Shown here piece by piece: positions 51,927 to 59,887 of a stretch of 64,000 nt of DNA. Source of the DNA: SCTG01 sp964384595 (GTDB lineage Bacteria; Nitrospirota; Nitrospiria; Nitrospirales; NS-4); contig CAYLLY010000005.1 of assembly GCA_964384595.1 (NCBI GenBank), positions 1 through 64,000 of the forward strand. The letters are read 5' to 3'. Both the position numbers and the translations under genes were made by a program. The notes under the pieces were generated by a model that was given only the letters and a program-made list of their open reading frames with translations, was not told the DNA's origin and searched no databases. Position 1 is the stretch's first letter. The number at the start of each line of letters is the position of its first letter.

Positions 51927-53267
51927 TCATGACAACATCCGCATCGATCTGGCGAACTTCTGTCGTCCGCCCTGCCCGGACAGCAGCTTCATCATCTTGC
52001 GCGCTTCCAGGTACTGTTTGATCAGCCGGTTCACATCCTGCACGCTGGTCCCGCTGCCTTTCGCGATCCGCTGCTTGCGGCGGCCGTTGAGCAGGGTGTG
52101 GTCGCGCCGCTCACGCGGCGTCATCGAATCGATGATCGCGGCCGTGCGCGCGATTTCTTTTTCCGGCATCGCGCCGGCGGCCGCGTCCTTGAGATGCCGC
52201 CCGCCGGGCAGCATGTCCAGGACCTGCTCCAACGACCCGAGCTTGTCGACCTGCCTGAGCTGCTCCCGAAAATCCTCCAGGGTCAGGGTGTTCGCCTGGA
52301 GCTTCCGGGCCATGGCCTCCGCCTGGTCCCGATCGACGGCTTCCTGCGCCTTCTCGATGAGCGACAGGACGTCCCCCATGCCGAGAATACGCGAGGACAT
52401 CCGGTCCGGGTGGAACGGCTCCAGGGCGTCCAGCTTCTCCCCCGTGCCGAGAAACTTGATCGGCTTGCCGGTGACGGCCTTGATCGAGAGCACCGCCCCT
52501 CCGCGCGCATCGCCCTCGACCTTGGTCAGGATCACGCCGGTCAGGCCCACCTGCCGGTCGAACTGCCCGGCCATGGCCACCGCATCCTGCCCGATCATCG
52601 CGTCGGCGACCAGCAAGACTTCCTGCGGGGCCGTCTTCGCGCGGATCGCGACGAGTTCCCCCATCAAGTCGTCGTCGATGTGCAGGCGGCCGCCTGTATC
52701 CAGGATCACCACGTCGAACCCCTGGAGGCGGCCGCGCTCAACGCCGGCCTCGCACAGGGCGACCGCGTCGGGCCCGGGCGACTCGGCCCGGTGCACCGGC
52801 ACGTCGAGCTGGGCGCCCAGCGTGACCAACTGTTCCACCGCTGCGGGCCGCCGGGGATCGGCCGCCACCAGCAGGACCCGCTTGCCGTTCGCTTTGAAGT
52901 GCCGGGCCAGTTTTCCGCACGTCGTGGTCTTGCCCGCGCCCTGGAGCCCGACCATCATGATGATCGTCGGGGGCATGGACGAGAGCGCCAGGCCCGTCTG
53001 CTGCGGGCCCATGAGGGCCCCGAGCTCATCCCAGACGATCTTGACCACCTGGTGCCCCGGCGTCAGGCTCTGGAGCACCTCCCGGCCGATCGCCTTGACG
53101 CGGACGCGCTCGATGAACTCCTTGACGATCTTGAAGTTGACGTCCGCCTCGAGGAGCGCCAGACGGACCTCTTTGAGAGCCTCCGTAATCGTCGCCTCGG
53201 TCAAGACGCCGTGGCCACGGAGCCGCTTCACTATGCCGTCAAATTTCACCGCCAGAGAGTCGAGCAC
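51927..53267 (-). CDS. ffh: Signal recognition particle protein Ffh
   Basis: 446 residues with GTG start. N domain, then G domain with GLQGAGKTTTCGKLA, DTGGRLHIDDDL and TKVEGDARGG, then the Met-rich M domain that binds 4.5S RNA and signal sequences. It targets membrane proteins co-translationally. Confidence 0.97.
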   Translation of the reverse strand: MLDSLAVKFDGIVKRLRGHGVLTEATITEALKEVRLALLEADVNFKIVKEFIERVRVKAIGREVLQSLTPGHQVVKIVWDELGALMGPQQTGLALSSMPPTIIMMVGLQGAGKTTTCGKLARHFKANGKRVLLVAADPRRPAAVEQLVTLGAQLDVPVHRAESPGPDAVALCEAGVERGRLQGFDVVILDTGGRLHIDDDLMGELVAIRAKTAPQEVLLVADAMIGQDAVAMAGQFDRQVGLTGVILTKVEGDARGGAVLSIKAVTGKPIKFLGTGEKLDALEPFHPDRMSSRILGMGDVLSLIEKAQEAVDRDQAEAMARKLQANTLTLEDFREQLRQVDKLGSLEQVLDMLPGGRHLKDAAAGAMPEKEIARTAAIIDSMTPRERRDHTLLNGRRKQRIAKGSGTSVQDVNRLIKQYLEARKMMKLLSGQGGRQKFARSMRMLS

Positions 53268-53311
53268 GGCACCACCTATTTATTGAAAAAATTTAGAGAT
53301 TTGGATTGTTA

Positions 53312-53341
53312 AGTCTACTGGAACCCGGCTTGGACTGTCAA
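53312..53341 (-). promoter_or_regulatory. Promoter of the ffh-rpsP-trmD operon
   Basis: Minus strand: TTGACA (53336-53341), 18-bp spacer, TAGACT (53312-53317), leader of about 38 nt. Confidence 0.6.
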
Positions 53342-53453
53342 GGCGCTTGCAGGATCGGCAGGACCCGGAAACAGACAGGTTTTCGCTCGTTGCGCAATCC
53401 GTGGGCAGACGCATCCAGATTGATCATTATTGGTGTTTGCATAGGCTTTTGGC

Positions 53454-53483
53454 TTGACTTCTGCGGAGATACCTTAGTAGATT
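53454..53483 (+). promoter_or_regulatory. Leaderless promoter of the DUF4321 gene
   Basis: TTGACT (53454-53459), 18-bp spacer, TAGATT (53478-53483). The ATG is at 53489, 5 nt after the -10, without a Shine-Dalgarno. Confidence 0.65.
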
Positions 53484-53488
53484 ACGGT

Positions 53489-53749
53489 ATGCGTAAATCT
53501 CCCTGGATCCTGGTCACCTGCGTCATCGTGGGCGGCCTCTTCGGCGGGTTGCTCGGCGAAGTCCTCACCGCCGTCTTTCCCCCGGGCGTCATCCAGAACA
53601 TCTTCACGCAGGCCGTGCATCCCGGCCTCGCCCCCCCGGTGACGCTCGATCTCTGGCTGCTGAAAATCACCTTCGGGTTCACCCTGAAGATGAACCTCCT
53701 CACCTTCATCGGCATGCTGCTGGGCGTCTTCGTCTACAAACAGATCTGA
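53489..53749 (+). CDS. DUF4321 membrane protein
   Basis: 86 residues from MRKSPWILVTCVIVGGLFGGLLGEVL. Two membrane segments (about 5-28 and 62-84) with a short conserved loop. Function unknown; the family is common in Nitrospirota and Firmicutes. The frame is open to 53306, but the start chosen follows a -10 box. Confidence 0.8.
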   Translation: MRKSPWILVTCVIVGGLFGGLLGEVLTAVFPPGVIQNIFTQAVHPGLAPPVTLDLWLLKITFGFTLKMNLLTFIGMLLGVFVYKQI

Positions 53750-53750
53750 C

Positions 53751-53770
53751 CGGGAGGCTCCCGCCTTTTC
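53751..53770. terminator. Probable bidirectional terminator
   Basis: cgggag/ctcccg stem right after the DUF4321 stop, followed by CCTTTTCC. It lies between convergent genes. Confidence 0.55.
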
Positions 53771-53774
53771 CGGC

Positions 53775-54728
53775 TCAACGTTTTTTGCGCTCCCGCTCCT
53801 CCCGTTCACGGGCCACCTGCAGATCCTCCTTGTTGGAAGTACGGATCGCCACCATCGCGGACGCCCACGTGGGATCGTTGGCCTTGCTCTTCATGACGCT
53901 CTGCACTTTCGCCAGGTGGGCCGTCGCATCACCGACCTGGTCCGCCACGGCGAGCGCGGCATCGAACGGCACCGTACTGGCCCAGGCCCTGATGGTTTCC
54001 TCGCCGAACGGCGGGGATATTTTGAACTCAGCCACGGCGCCCTCATCGCCGAACGAATACTTTTGCCCGCCCTGAATGCGCGCTTCGGTGGTGAACACAT
54101 TCGGCACCAGATGCACCACCTTGCCGTCCGCCGTGTAGTAATCCAGGTTCAGGTACGCGTCCTTCTCAGACTCCACGTAGATGATCAGCCGTTCACCCTC
54201 CACGAACGGCTCATTCTTCTTGTTCGTCCAGACCTTCAACCCGAAATTGGAGGACACCGACGCGACCGCCGGATCCTGCGCCTTCTTGGCGAGCTCCTTG
54301 GCGCTCACCCGCTGCTCGATGAGCTTGGCCACCTCACGGGAATTGGGCGTGGCCTGCAACCAGACACACACCTGCCTGGCCTTCACCGTCTGTTTGGTGA
54401 TGCGTTCGTTGCTGAGTCCGACCCGGCTGGCTGCGGCAATGACTTCGTTCTCAAGTCCGTGATCGCTCAGCCGGCCGGCGCTTTCGGCAAAGGTCCTGAT
54501 CTTTTTGAGCGCGTCTTCCCGGGCCAGGGCCAAAGCCTTCTTCTGAGCCGACAGGAGGCTGTCGCCCTCGTCCAACCGGTGGCATCCGGAGCCCTGCACC
54601 TGGCCGATGTCAGCGGTGGACTTTGTTGTCGGATCGGGAGCCAGTTGCGGCCCCGCCCACACCGGACCGGCGAACAGGCCGGCCAGCAAACCCGTCACTG
54701 CGATGTGTGTGAACTCTGGGGACCGCAT
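53775..54728 (-). CDS. DUF4384-containing exported protein
   Basis: 317 residues. Signal peptide about 1-25 (ending VWAG). Residues 45-130 resemble the LPP20/flagellar-assembly-type domain with ALALAREDALKKI; residues 165-260 match DUF4384 (EGERLIIYVESEKDAYLNLDYYTADGKVVHLVPN). A highly charged C-terminal end follows. Role unknown; often near surface lipoproteins or kinases. Confidence 0.75.
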   Translation of the reverse strand: MRSPEFTHIAVTGLLAGLFAGPVWAGPQLAPDPTTKSTADIGQVQGSGCHRLDEGDSLLSAQKKALALAREDALKKIRTFAESAGRLSDHGLENEVIAAASRVGLSNERITKQTVKARQVCVWLQATPNSREVAKLIEQRVSAKELAKKAQDPAVASVSSNFGLKVWTNKKNEPFVEGERLIIYVESEKDAYLNLDYYTADGKVVHLVPNVFTTEARIQGGQKYSFGDEGAVAEFKISPPFGEETIRAWASTVPFDAALAVADQVGDATAHLAKVQSVMKSKANDPTWASAMVAIRTSNKEDLQVAREREERERKKR

Positions 54729-54761
54729 CGAACCCTTCCCGCTTCCTGCATGGAGCCTGCC

Positions 54762-55019
54762 CTATTTCTTCACACCCGTGGGGGGCGCGTCGCCCCCGAT
54801 CAACTCATCGTGACACAGCACCGCGCCGTTGGGCCACACCACGGCATCGCCCTCCACGCTGGCCGCGCGAAAAAGCGACGGATCGAGGAGGATCGGCGTA
54901 AAGAGCGGCCCGTTCATCAAGGCCTCCACGTCCCGCTCAACCACGGACCCGTCGGTCAGCGTCAAGCGCAGGCGATACCCTTCCAAGGGATTCACGCTTT
55001 GAATGTACACGGAGGCCAC
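54762..55019 (-). CDS. DUF2442-like small protein
   Basis: 85 residues: VNPLEGYRLRLTLTDGSVVERDVEALMNGPLFTPILLDPSLFRAASVEGDAVVWPNGAVLCHDEL matches the DUF2442 pattern. Such proteins often pair with DUF4160 as a TA-like module; no partner is seen here. Confidence 0.75.
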   Translation of the reverse strand: MASVYIQSVNPLEGYRLRLTLTDGSVVERDVEALMNGPLFTPILLDPSLFRAASVEGDAVVWPNGAVLCHDELIGGDAPPTGVKK

Positions 55020-55085
55020 GGCGATTTCACCCTACTACAAGGGGGCCACCGGTTGCAAAGGAAGAGCGCGGGGGGAAGAAGCGGC

Positions 55086-55091
55086 TATAAT
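55086..55091 (+). promoter_or_regulatory. -10 box for aat
   Basis: Perfect TATAAT ending 11 nt before the aat ATG; predicted leader of about 5 nt. No clear -35. Confidence 0.45.
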
Positions 55092-55102
55092 CAGGACACA
55101 GC

Positions 55103-55789
55103 ATGACCCGTCGTCGCCTGATACCAGAGTTCACCTTTCCTGATCCCCGGGAGGCCGATGCCGAGGGTCTGGTGGCCTTGGGCGGCAGCCTCGATCCCGG
55201 GCGTGTGCTGGCCGCCTATGCGCAAGGCATTTTCCCCTGGCCCTACGACGCCGACGCGCCCGTGCTGTGGTTCTCGCCCGACCCCCGTATGGTGCTCCGT
55301 CCTGATGAATTGCACGTGAGCAAGAGCTTGCGGAAGATCATCGCCAAACAAACGTTCGAGGTGCGGTACGATACCGCGTTCGCCGAGGTCATCCGGCGCT
55401 GCGCCGCCGTCCGGCGTCCCGGTCAGCGGGGCACCTGGATTACCGGGGAGATGATCCGCGCCTATGAGCGGCTCCACGAAATGGGGTTCGCCCATTCCGC
55501 GGAAGCCTGGAGCAAGGGACGGCTCGCGGGCGGGCTCTACGGCGTTTCGCTGGGCGCCGCGTTCTTCGGCGAATCCATGTTCACGCAGGATCCGAACGCC
55601 TCCAAGGTCGCCTTCGTCCATCTGGTGCGGCACCTCCAGACCTGGGAGTTTCACCTCGTGGACTGCCAGGTGTATACCGAGCACCTCGCCCGTCTCGGCG
55701 CCGCCCCGTGGCCTCGCGCGCGCTTTCTCGACACCCTTGCGAAAGCCCTCATGGTGCCCACGCATCAAGGACTGTGGAGGGTGTTATAG
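55103..55789 (+). CDS. aat: Leucyl/phenylalanyl-tRNA-protein transferase
   Basis: 228 residues. It adds Leu or Phe to the N-termini of proteins with Arg or Lys, the bacterial N-degron pathway. FPDPREADAEGLVALGGSLDPGRVLAAYAQGIFPWP, VLWFSPDPRMVL and GGLYGVSLGAAFFGESMF are diagnostic. Its stop is 4 bp before the IS left end. Confidence 0.95.
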   Translation: MTRRRLIPEFTFPDPREADAEGLVALGGSLDPGRVLAAYAQGIFPWPYDADAPVLWFSPDPRMVLRPDELHVSKSLRKIIAKQTFEVRYDTAFAEVIRRCAAVRRPGQRGTWITGEMIRAYERLHEMGFAHSAEAWSKGRLAGGLYGVSLGAAFFGESMFTQDPNASKVAFVHLVRHLQTWEFHLVDCQVYTEHLARLGAAPWPRARFLDTLAKALMVPTHQGLWRVL

Positions 55790-55810
55790 ATAATATGAGC
55801 GTGCGCCTTT

Positions 55811-55837
55811 CCGATTCGACCGCAGCGGTCGAATCGG
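55811..55837. repeat. Perfect hairpin in the IS left end
   Basis: ccgattcgaccgc, a single A, then gcggtcgaatcgg: a 13-bp perfect stem. It lies 46 bp before the transposase ATG and might limit read-through translation from aat. Confidence 0.85.
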
Positions 55838-55883
55838 CTACAAGGTGGAGAGCAGGGAATGACTCTTCACCAAGGAGGTGCAC

Positions 55884-56921
55884 ATGCAATACGTCGGGAT
55901 TGACTATGCCAAGCTCCGGTCGCATTTCACCGTGACGACGCCGGAGGGCCGGGTGATGAAACGCGGCTATGTCGCCAACACGCCGGAGGCGCTGGCGACG
56001 TTCATGGACGCGCTGCCCCCGGATCAGCGGGCGGTGGTCATTGAGGCGTGTCGGAACTGGACGGTGATCCATGACCTGATCGAGCCCTATGCCCAGGCGA
56101 TCACGCTGGCGCATCCGTTGAAGGTGAAGGCGATTGCCTCGGCGCGGATCAAGACCGATGCCATTGACTCACGGACGTTGACGGACCTCTTGCGGGCCGA
56201 CCTGATTCCGGCGGCGCACATCCGGCCCCCAGCGGTACGGGCGCGGCAACACGTGTTGCGACAACGCGCGTTCTGTACGAAGCTGCGGACCAGTGTGCGC
56301 AACCAAATCCATACGCTGCTGGATCGGCAAGCGCCGGCAGGGCGGGCGGCGTACCACGCATTCAAGGATGTGTTCACCAAGGCCGGGCGGGCGTGGATGC
56401 AGACGATAGACCTGCCGGAGGCCGAGCGGATGCTCCTGACCCGCTATTTGGCGGTGGAGCAAACCTTGACGGAGCAGCGCGCCGCGACGACGGCCGAGGT
56501 GACCGCCTGGGTGACGGAGGATCGTGCCATGCAGTTGGTGGACTCCATTCCGGGCATCGGGGCGATCCTGGCCGCGCTGATTGCGGTGGAGATCGACGGC
56601 ATCAGGCGGTTCGGGCGCGCGGGGCAGTTGGCCTCCTACGCCGGGCTGGTCCCCTCCACCCATAGCTCGGGGACGGTGACCCGGCATGGACCGATCACCA
56701 AGCAGGGCAATCGGTGGTTGCGCTGGGCGTTGATCGAGGCGGTGTGGCCGGCGATTCAGTGTAACGCCGCCCTGCGGCGGTTCTACGAGCGGATCAAAGC
56801 CCGGCGGGGGGCCAATCCCGCGAAGGTGGCGACCGCTCGCAAGCTCTGCGAACTGGTCTTTCAGGTGCTCACGCGCCAGACGCCCTTCGAGGTCACGCGG
56901 CGTGTGGTGCAGACAACGTAA
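55884..56921 (+). CDS. IS110-family DEDD transposase
   Basis: 345 residues from the ATG at 55884, 5 nt after AAGGAGG (an upstream GTG at 55878 overlaps that site). The N-terminal RuvC-like domain starts MQYVGIDYAK (Asp7) and carries VIEAC (Glu near 53) and IKTDAIDSRTLTDLLRADL (two Asps near 90). The C-terminal Tnp domain has IPGIGAILAALIAVEI and YAGLVPSTHSSGTVTRHGPITKQGNRWLRWAL with the catalytic Ser. It looks intact. Confidence 0.94.
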   Translation: MQYVGIDYAKLRSHFTVTTPEGRVMKRGYVANTPEALATFMDALPPDQRAVVIEACRNWTVIHDLIEPYAQAITLAHPLKVKAIASARIKTDAIDSRTLTDLLRADLIPAAHIRPPAVRARQHVLRQRAFCTKLRTSVRNQIHTLLDRQAPAGRAAYHAFKDVFTKAGRAWMQTIDLPEAERMLLTRYLAVEQTLTEQRAATTAEVTAWVTEDRAMQLVDSIPGIGAILAALIAVEIDGIRRFGRAGQLASYAGLVPSTHSSGTVTRHGPITKQGNRWLRWALIEAVWPAIQCNAALRRFYERIKARRGANPAKVATARKLCELVFQVLTRQTPFEVTRRVVQTT

Positions 56922-57189
56922 CCCGGGCTCCCTGGTCGTCTCGGACGCCCCTGAGGGGCGGGGCCCACGCGGCCCCGACGCCCTGTGTTCGTAGATTGAG
57001 GGACCAGGGATCCCACATTACTGTGCGGGCCGCTGGGCCACCCGTGAGGTGGCGGGCCTGCGGATAGAAGCGTGATTTCAGCCTGGGTGCACCTCCCCAC
57101 TCGACGAGGGGATGGAGAGGAGGAGTGTCGCCTCAGCGCGGGTTCACGGAAGATGGGGGCAGAGGAAATGCAGATTCCATGCGGTTGAC
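56922..57189 (+). ncRNA. Putative guide (seek/bridge) RNA region of the IS
   Basis: Noncoding 3' end of the element. A closing stem (56929-56937 with 57002-57010) encloses two GC-rich hairpins, gcccc-tga-ggggc (56947-56959) and ggggcc-cacgc-ggcccc (56960-56976), followed by further stems near 57035-57060. IS1111 elements are known to express a target-choosing RNA from this position. The RNA itself is inferred. Confidence 0.5.
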
Positions 57190-57203
57190 AGGCGCACGCT
57201 CAT

Positions 57204-57233
57204 AGAAGGGGCGGGGTTTATCCCCGCCCTTCT
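57204..57233. repeat. REP-like palindrome at the IS right edge
   Basis: AGAAGGG(G)CGGGG and CCCCGCCCTTCT arms around TTTAT. It is similar to the GTAG-headed palindromes elsewhere, but its head is missing, as expected if the IS inserted at it. Confidence 0.65.
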
Positions 57234-57270
57234 TGAACCTGTTTAGAAGAAACGCGGACTACCATCTCAT

Positions 57271-57312
57271 TTCCCTCGCCCCCGGCGGGGGAGAGGATGA
57301 AGGTGAGGGGGC
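57271..57312. repeat. CTCACCCT-family dispersed repeat, diverged copy
   Basis: ccctcgcccccggcgggggagagg followed by gaaggtgaggggg; related to 7991-8042 and 42216-42254. It borders the AT-richer island. Confidence 0.6.
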
Positions 57313-57319
57313 TAAACAC

Positions 57320-58135
57320 TCAAAGCGGAGGGGCAAATGTAACCCAGCCCCGTCGAGCCATCTCCAAGACTGTAATGGAGCGAAGTGTTCCCATATCCAT
57401 AATGTTTATACTCAGCGGAAGGATTTCATTGATGCGGGAAACATAAGAAATATCTGCACCGTGGAAACCTGTTGAGTTGATGGCAAAAACCCTGCCCGAT
57501 GGTCCCACTACTGGACCACCGCTTGCACCGCCATGCATTATTATCGACGTTCGATAGCACGGACCAGGAAGCATAGAGTTATCCCGCCCTTCGACCAAGT
57601 ATTCTTCCAGAATGCCCTCATAATACGCTGGGTTAAAAATCAGGCTCTGGACTGATTCGTTCTGTTCGTTCACTGTATTTGGATAAGCATAAGTAGCTAC
57701 GATTTCTCCGACCTTAGGTGCATTGGTAGTTAGGGTCAAGGTTCTGTTATTCAAAGCCTCGCCCGTTTCGTTATGGGTCGCCTGCTGCAGCACCCCAATG
57801 GCGATATCTGCTTCAGTGTTGTGGGATCCTAACATTACAGGACGAATTAGGTACTGATTGCCCGATATGAATTGAAAGATTGCGATGGGATGGAGTTGCT
57901 GTCCCTTTGCGTCCAAGACATCATGCAGCACGTGCTTGGCTGTAGCAAAGACACCATTGCCGGAAATGAAAAACCCTGTTCCTATCAGTTCCCATCGTTG
58001 TCCTTCAACCTGCCTTAAAATTGGGAGTACCGTCTCCCCTAGATGAACGGTTCCGCCACTATCATCAACAGCCCTATAGCGGCCATCTGGAGCTTGGCCA
58101 TGCAAAGCTTTGAGCTTATTCTGAATTGTATCCAT
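57320..58135 (-). CDS. Trypsin-like serine protease (S1 fold)
   Basis: 271 residues, no signal peptide. Catalytic triad visible: His68 in FATAKHVL, Asp110 in EADIAIGV, Ser205 in HGGASGGPVVG. The lower GC content and codon use differ from the surroundings. No PDZ or other domain. It could be a stand-alone cytosolic protease or an effector of a defence module; with the ankyrin gene 39 bp upstream it forms a two-gene island. Confidence 0.82.
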   Translation of the reverse strand: MDTIQNKLKALHGQAPDGRYRAVDDSGGTVHLGETVLPILRQVEGQRWELIGTGFFISGNGVFATAKHVLHDVLDAKGQQLHPIAIFQFISGNQYLIRPVMLGSHNTEADIAIGVLQQATHNETGEALNNRTLTLTTNAPKVGEIVATYAYPNTVNEQNESVQSLIFNPAYYEGILEEYLVEGRDNSMLPGPCYRTSIIMHGGASGGPVVGPSGRVFAINSTGFHGADISYVSRINEILPLSINIMDMGTLRSITVLEMARRGWVTFAPPL

Positions 58136-58174
58136 ATCAATTAATTTTCCTAAGAAGACATCATAGTAAACCTG

Positions 58175-59200
58175 CTACTCTTTGGCTCCATGAGCTTTCA
58201 ATAGTTTTATAACCTCTCCAGAAACTGCATAGTCCAATGGTGTTTTCCCATCCGCATCTTTCGGCATGACATTAGCCCCCGCTTCTAACAGCATTCTTAC
58301 AGCGACTGCATTATTTGACCTCGCAGCAATATGTAATGGTGTCATCTTTGTCAGGTCATCAGTAGAAGAAACATAGGCTCCCGCCGCCAATAAAGACCTG
58401 ACGATTACGTCACAGCCACGGCTTTGAAAGGTTCGAACATTTTGAACAAGCGCTGCATGGAGAGGAGCAATACCACCCATGATTACGTGCTTTCCAGGAA
58501 GATTGGGGGTTGCACCGTTGGACAAAAGAAAACTCACCGCTTCCACACGACACTCCTTAGCCGCGTTCACTAATCCTGTCTCTCCGTTAGGAGTTTTGCC
58601 ATCAACCGTAGCGCCTTTCGATAGCTCTAATTTCATTCCCTCAAGATCACCTTTTTCTGCAGCTCCGATAAACCGAATTTGAGCTGTGACCGACGGATTG
58701 AGCGGCGTTGCCCCAAATTCTAAAAGAAGTTTGATGATTTCAGGATGGCCTTTTTTTGTGGCTACAACAATAGGCGCATCTATTAAGCCGGTTATATCTT
58801 TCATACCATTAGGATTTGCTCCACGCTCTAAGAAAATTTTCGCCAGCTTGTAGGAACCAGCAAGGACGGAACTACCGAGATGAGAGTCAGCGTCCATAGG
58901 CTTAAGAATTGTTCCCCCTTCCAAAAGTACGTTCAGGACTTCAATAGCTTTTTCCTCTACGTTCACCTGCTGGATAGCCGAGGCTCGGCCTTTTGGCGAA
59001 AAGATACTGTTGAAAACTATGTCGATTGCGCTTCGCCCTAGTCGATCCCTCTCGTTCGGATCAGCGCCAGCCTTCAATGCTGCACGCACGGCTGCTGCGT
59101 CTAACCTCTCAATAGCCTCACTAAGCGTGGTGGCTCCGACCGCAGGAGCTAGGAATGATTGCCATAAAAATAGAATTGCAATCAGCATAATCGCTTGCAT
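58175..59200 (-). CDS. Exported ankyrin-repeat protein
   Basis: 341 residues. Signal peptide about 1-23 (ending VGAT), then about eight ankyrin repeats, with typical pieces such as AALKAGADPNERDRLGRSAID, LLLEFGATPLNPS and MTPLHIAARSNNAVAVRMLLEAGAN. It should bind proteins in the periplasm. AT-richer than the core genome, like its neighbour. Confidence 0.85.
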   Translation of the reverse strand: MQAIMLIAILFLWQSFLAPAVGATTLSEAIERLDAAAVRAALKAGADPNERDRLGRSAIDIVFNSIFSPKGRASAIQQVNVEEKAIEVLNVLLEGGTILKPMDADSHLGSSVLAGSYKLAKIFLERGANPNGMKDITGLIDAPIVVATKKGHPEIIKLLLEFGATPLNPSVTAQIRFIGAAEKGDLEGMKLELSKGATVDGKTPNGETGLVNAAKECRVEAVSFLLSNGATPNLPGKHVIMGGIAPLHAALVQNVRTFQSRGCDVIVRSLLAAGAYVSSTDDLTKMTPLHIAARSNNAVAVRMLLEAGANVMPKDADGKTPLDYAVSGEVIKLLKAHGAKE

Positions 59201-59389
59201 AGATCCTCCCGTCTCCTGACAACTTTACCGACGATCTTATACCTTATTAGTCAGCGGCTCCAGTCGGTTTACGTGCTTCAGCCTCAGCAGCAGCTTGTGT
59301 TTCGTTACTTCTATCTCTTCTGCATTACCAGCGCAGGCTAGATACCTGCGAACACTCCGTGATGTCTCTGACTAAATTAGACTGATTAG

Positions 59390-59671
59390 CTCAAGAAAAA
59401 GTTACATGACGCAGGAAAGAAAAAGGCTGCTTTTTGCCTGGCTGAGTATGGCCTGGTGGTGCGAACTTACGGAACGGAGAAGGTGGCGGCCTACGCGGAC
59501 GCCACCAAGAAGGCCTGGCAGGAGGGGCTCAGCTTCAACTACATCAACATGCATCTCGGCCTGCTGCCGGGCACCGAGACGGCGGTCGTGCCCGCCAACA
59601 CCCCGATCTTCACCGTCTATCCGGTCGTGAACCGGCAGACCTACGCGTTCAAAGACGTGCGGAGCCTCTAA
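59390..59671 (+). pseudogene. 3' remnant of an unidentified host gene
   Basis: In frame from 59408: DAGKKKAAFCLAEYGLVVRTYGTEKVAAYADATKKAWQEGLSFNYINMHLGLLPGTETAVVPANTPIFTVYPVVNRQTYAFKDVRSL-stop. It is GC-rich core-type DNA that begins abruptly at the edge of AT-rich sequence, without a good start codon or Shine-Dalgarno; GTG at 59456 is the only candidate. Probably the tail of a gene cut by the island. Its stop overlaps the stop of the next minus-strand gene. The AT-rich stretch 59201-59389 holds nothing I recognise. Confidence 0.5.
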
Positions 59672-59874
59672 AACTCCATCCGGCACTTCTCGCAGACGAC
59701 CTTGGTGTTGCATTCGGTGGGCATGCCGTACGGCTCGATACAGTGGACCCCCACCTTGTCGGTGGCGCCGCACTGGAAGCATTGCCCCTCATCGCGTTCC
59801 CAGACCAGCGTTTTCAGATTCTCCGGGACGTGGGGCTCCCCCGCGTTCGTCATGTCATCCAGCCACTTGGCCAT
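59668..59874 (-). CDS. HNH-like small zinc protein, catalytic residues not conserved
   Basis: 68 residues: LVWERDEGQCFQCGATDKVGVHCIEPYGMPTECNTKVVCEKCRMEF. The spacing CxxC ... H ... N ... CxxC follows the HNH endonuclease treble-clef, but the DH pair is replaced by HC, so nuclease activity is doubtful. It heads no operon; it lies 13 bp after the 320-residue gene. Confidence 0.6.
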   Translation of the reverse strand: MAKWLDDMTNAGEPHVPENLKTLVWERDEGQCFQCGATDKVGVHCIEPYGMPTECNTKVVCEKCRMEF

Positions 59875-59887
59875 GATGCGGAACTCC

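Larger units (their letters stand above)
55794..57204 (+). mobile_element. IS110-family element, IS1111 type
   Basis: 1411 bp bounded by a perfect 15-bp inverted repeat, tatgagcgtgcgcct at 55794-55808 and its complement at 57190-57204. It has a short left end (90 bp), one transposase gene and a long right noncoding end (283 bp). Inverted repeats near the ends and a long 3' noncoding part fit the IS1111 subgroup. The right end abuts a REP-like palindrome at 57204-57233, a kind of target used by some IS1111 elements. Confidence 0.85.
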
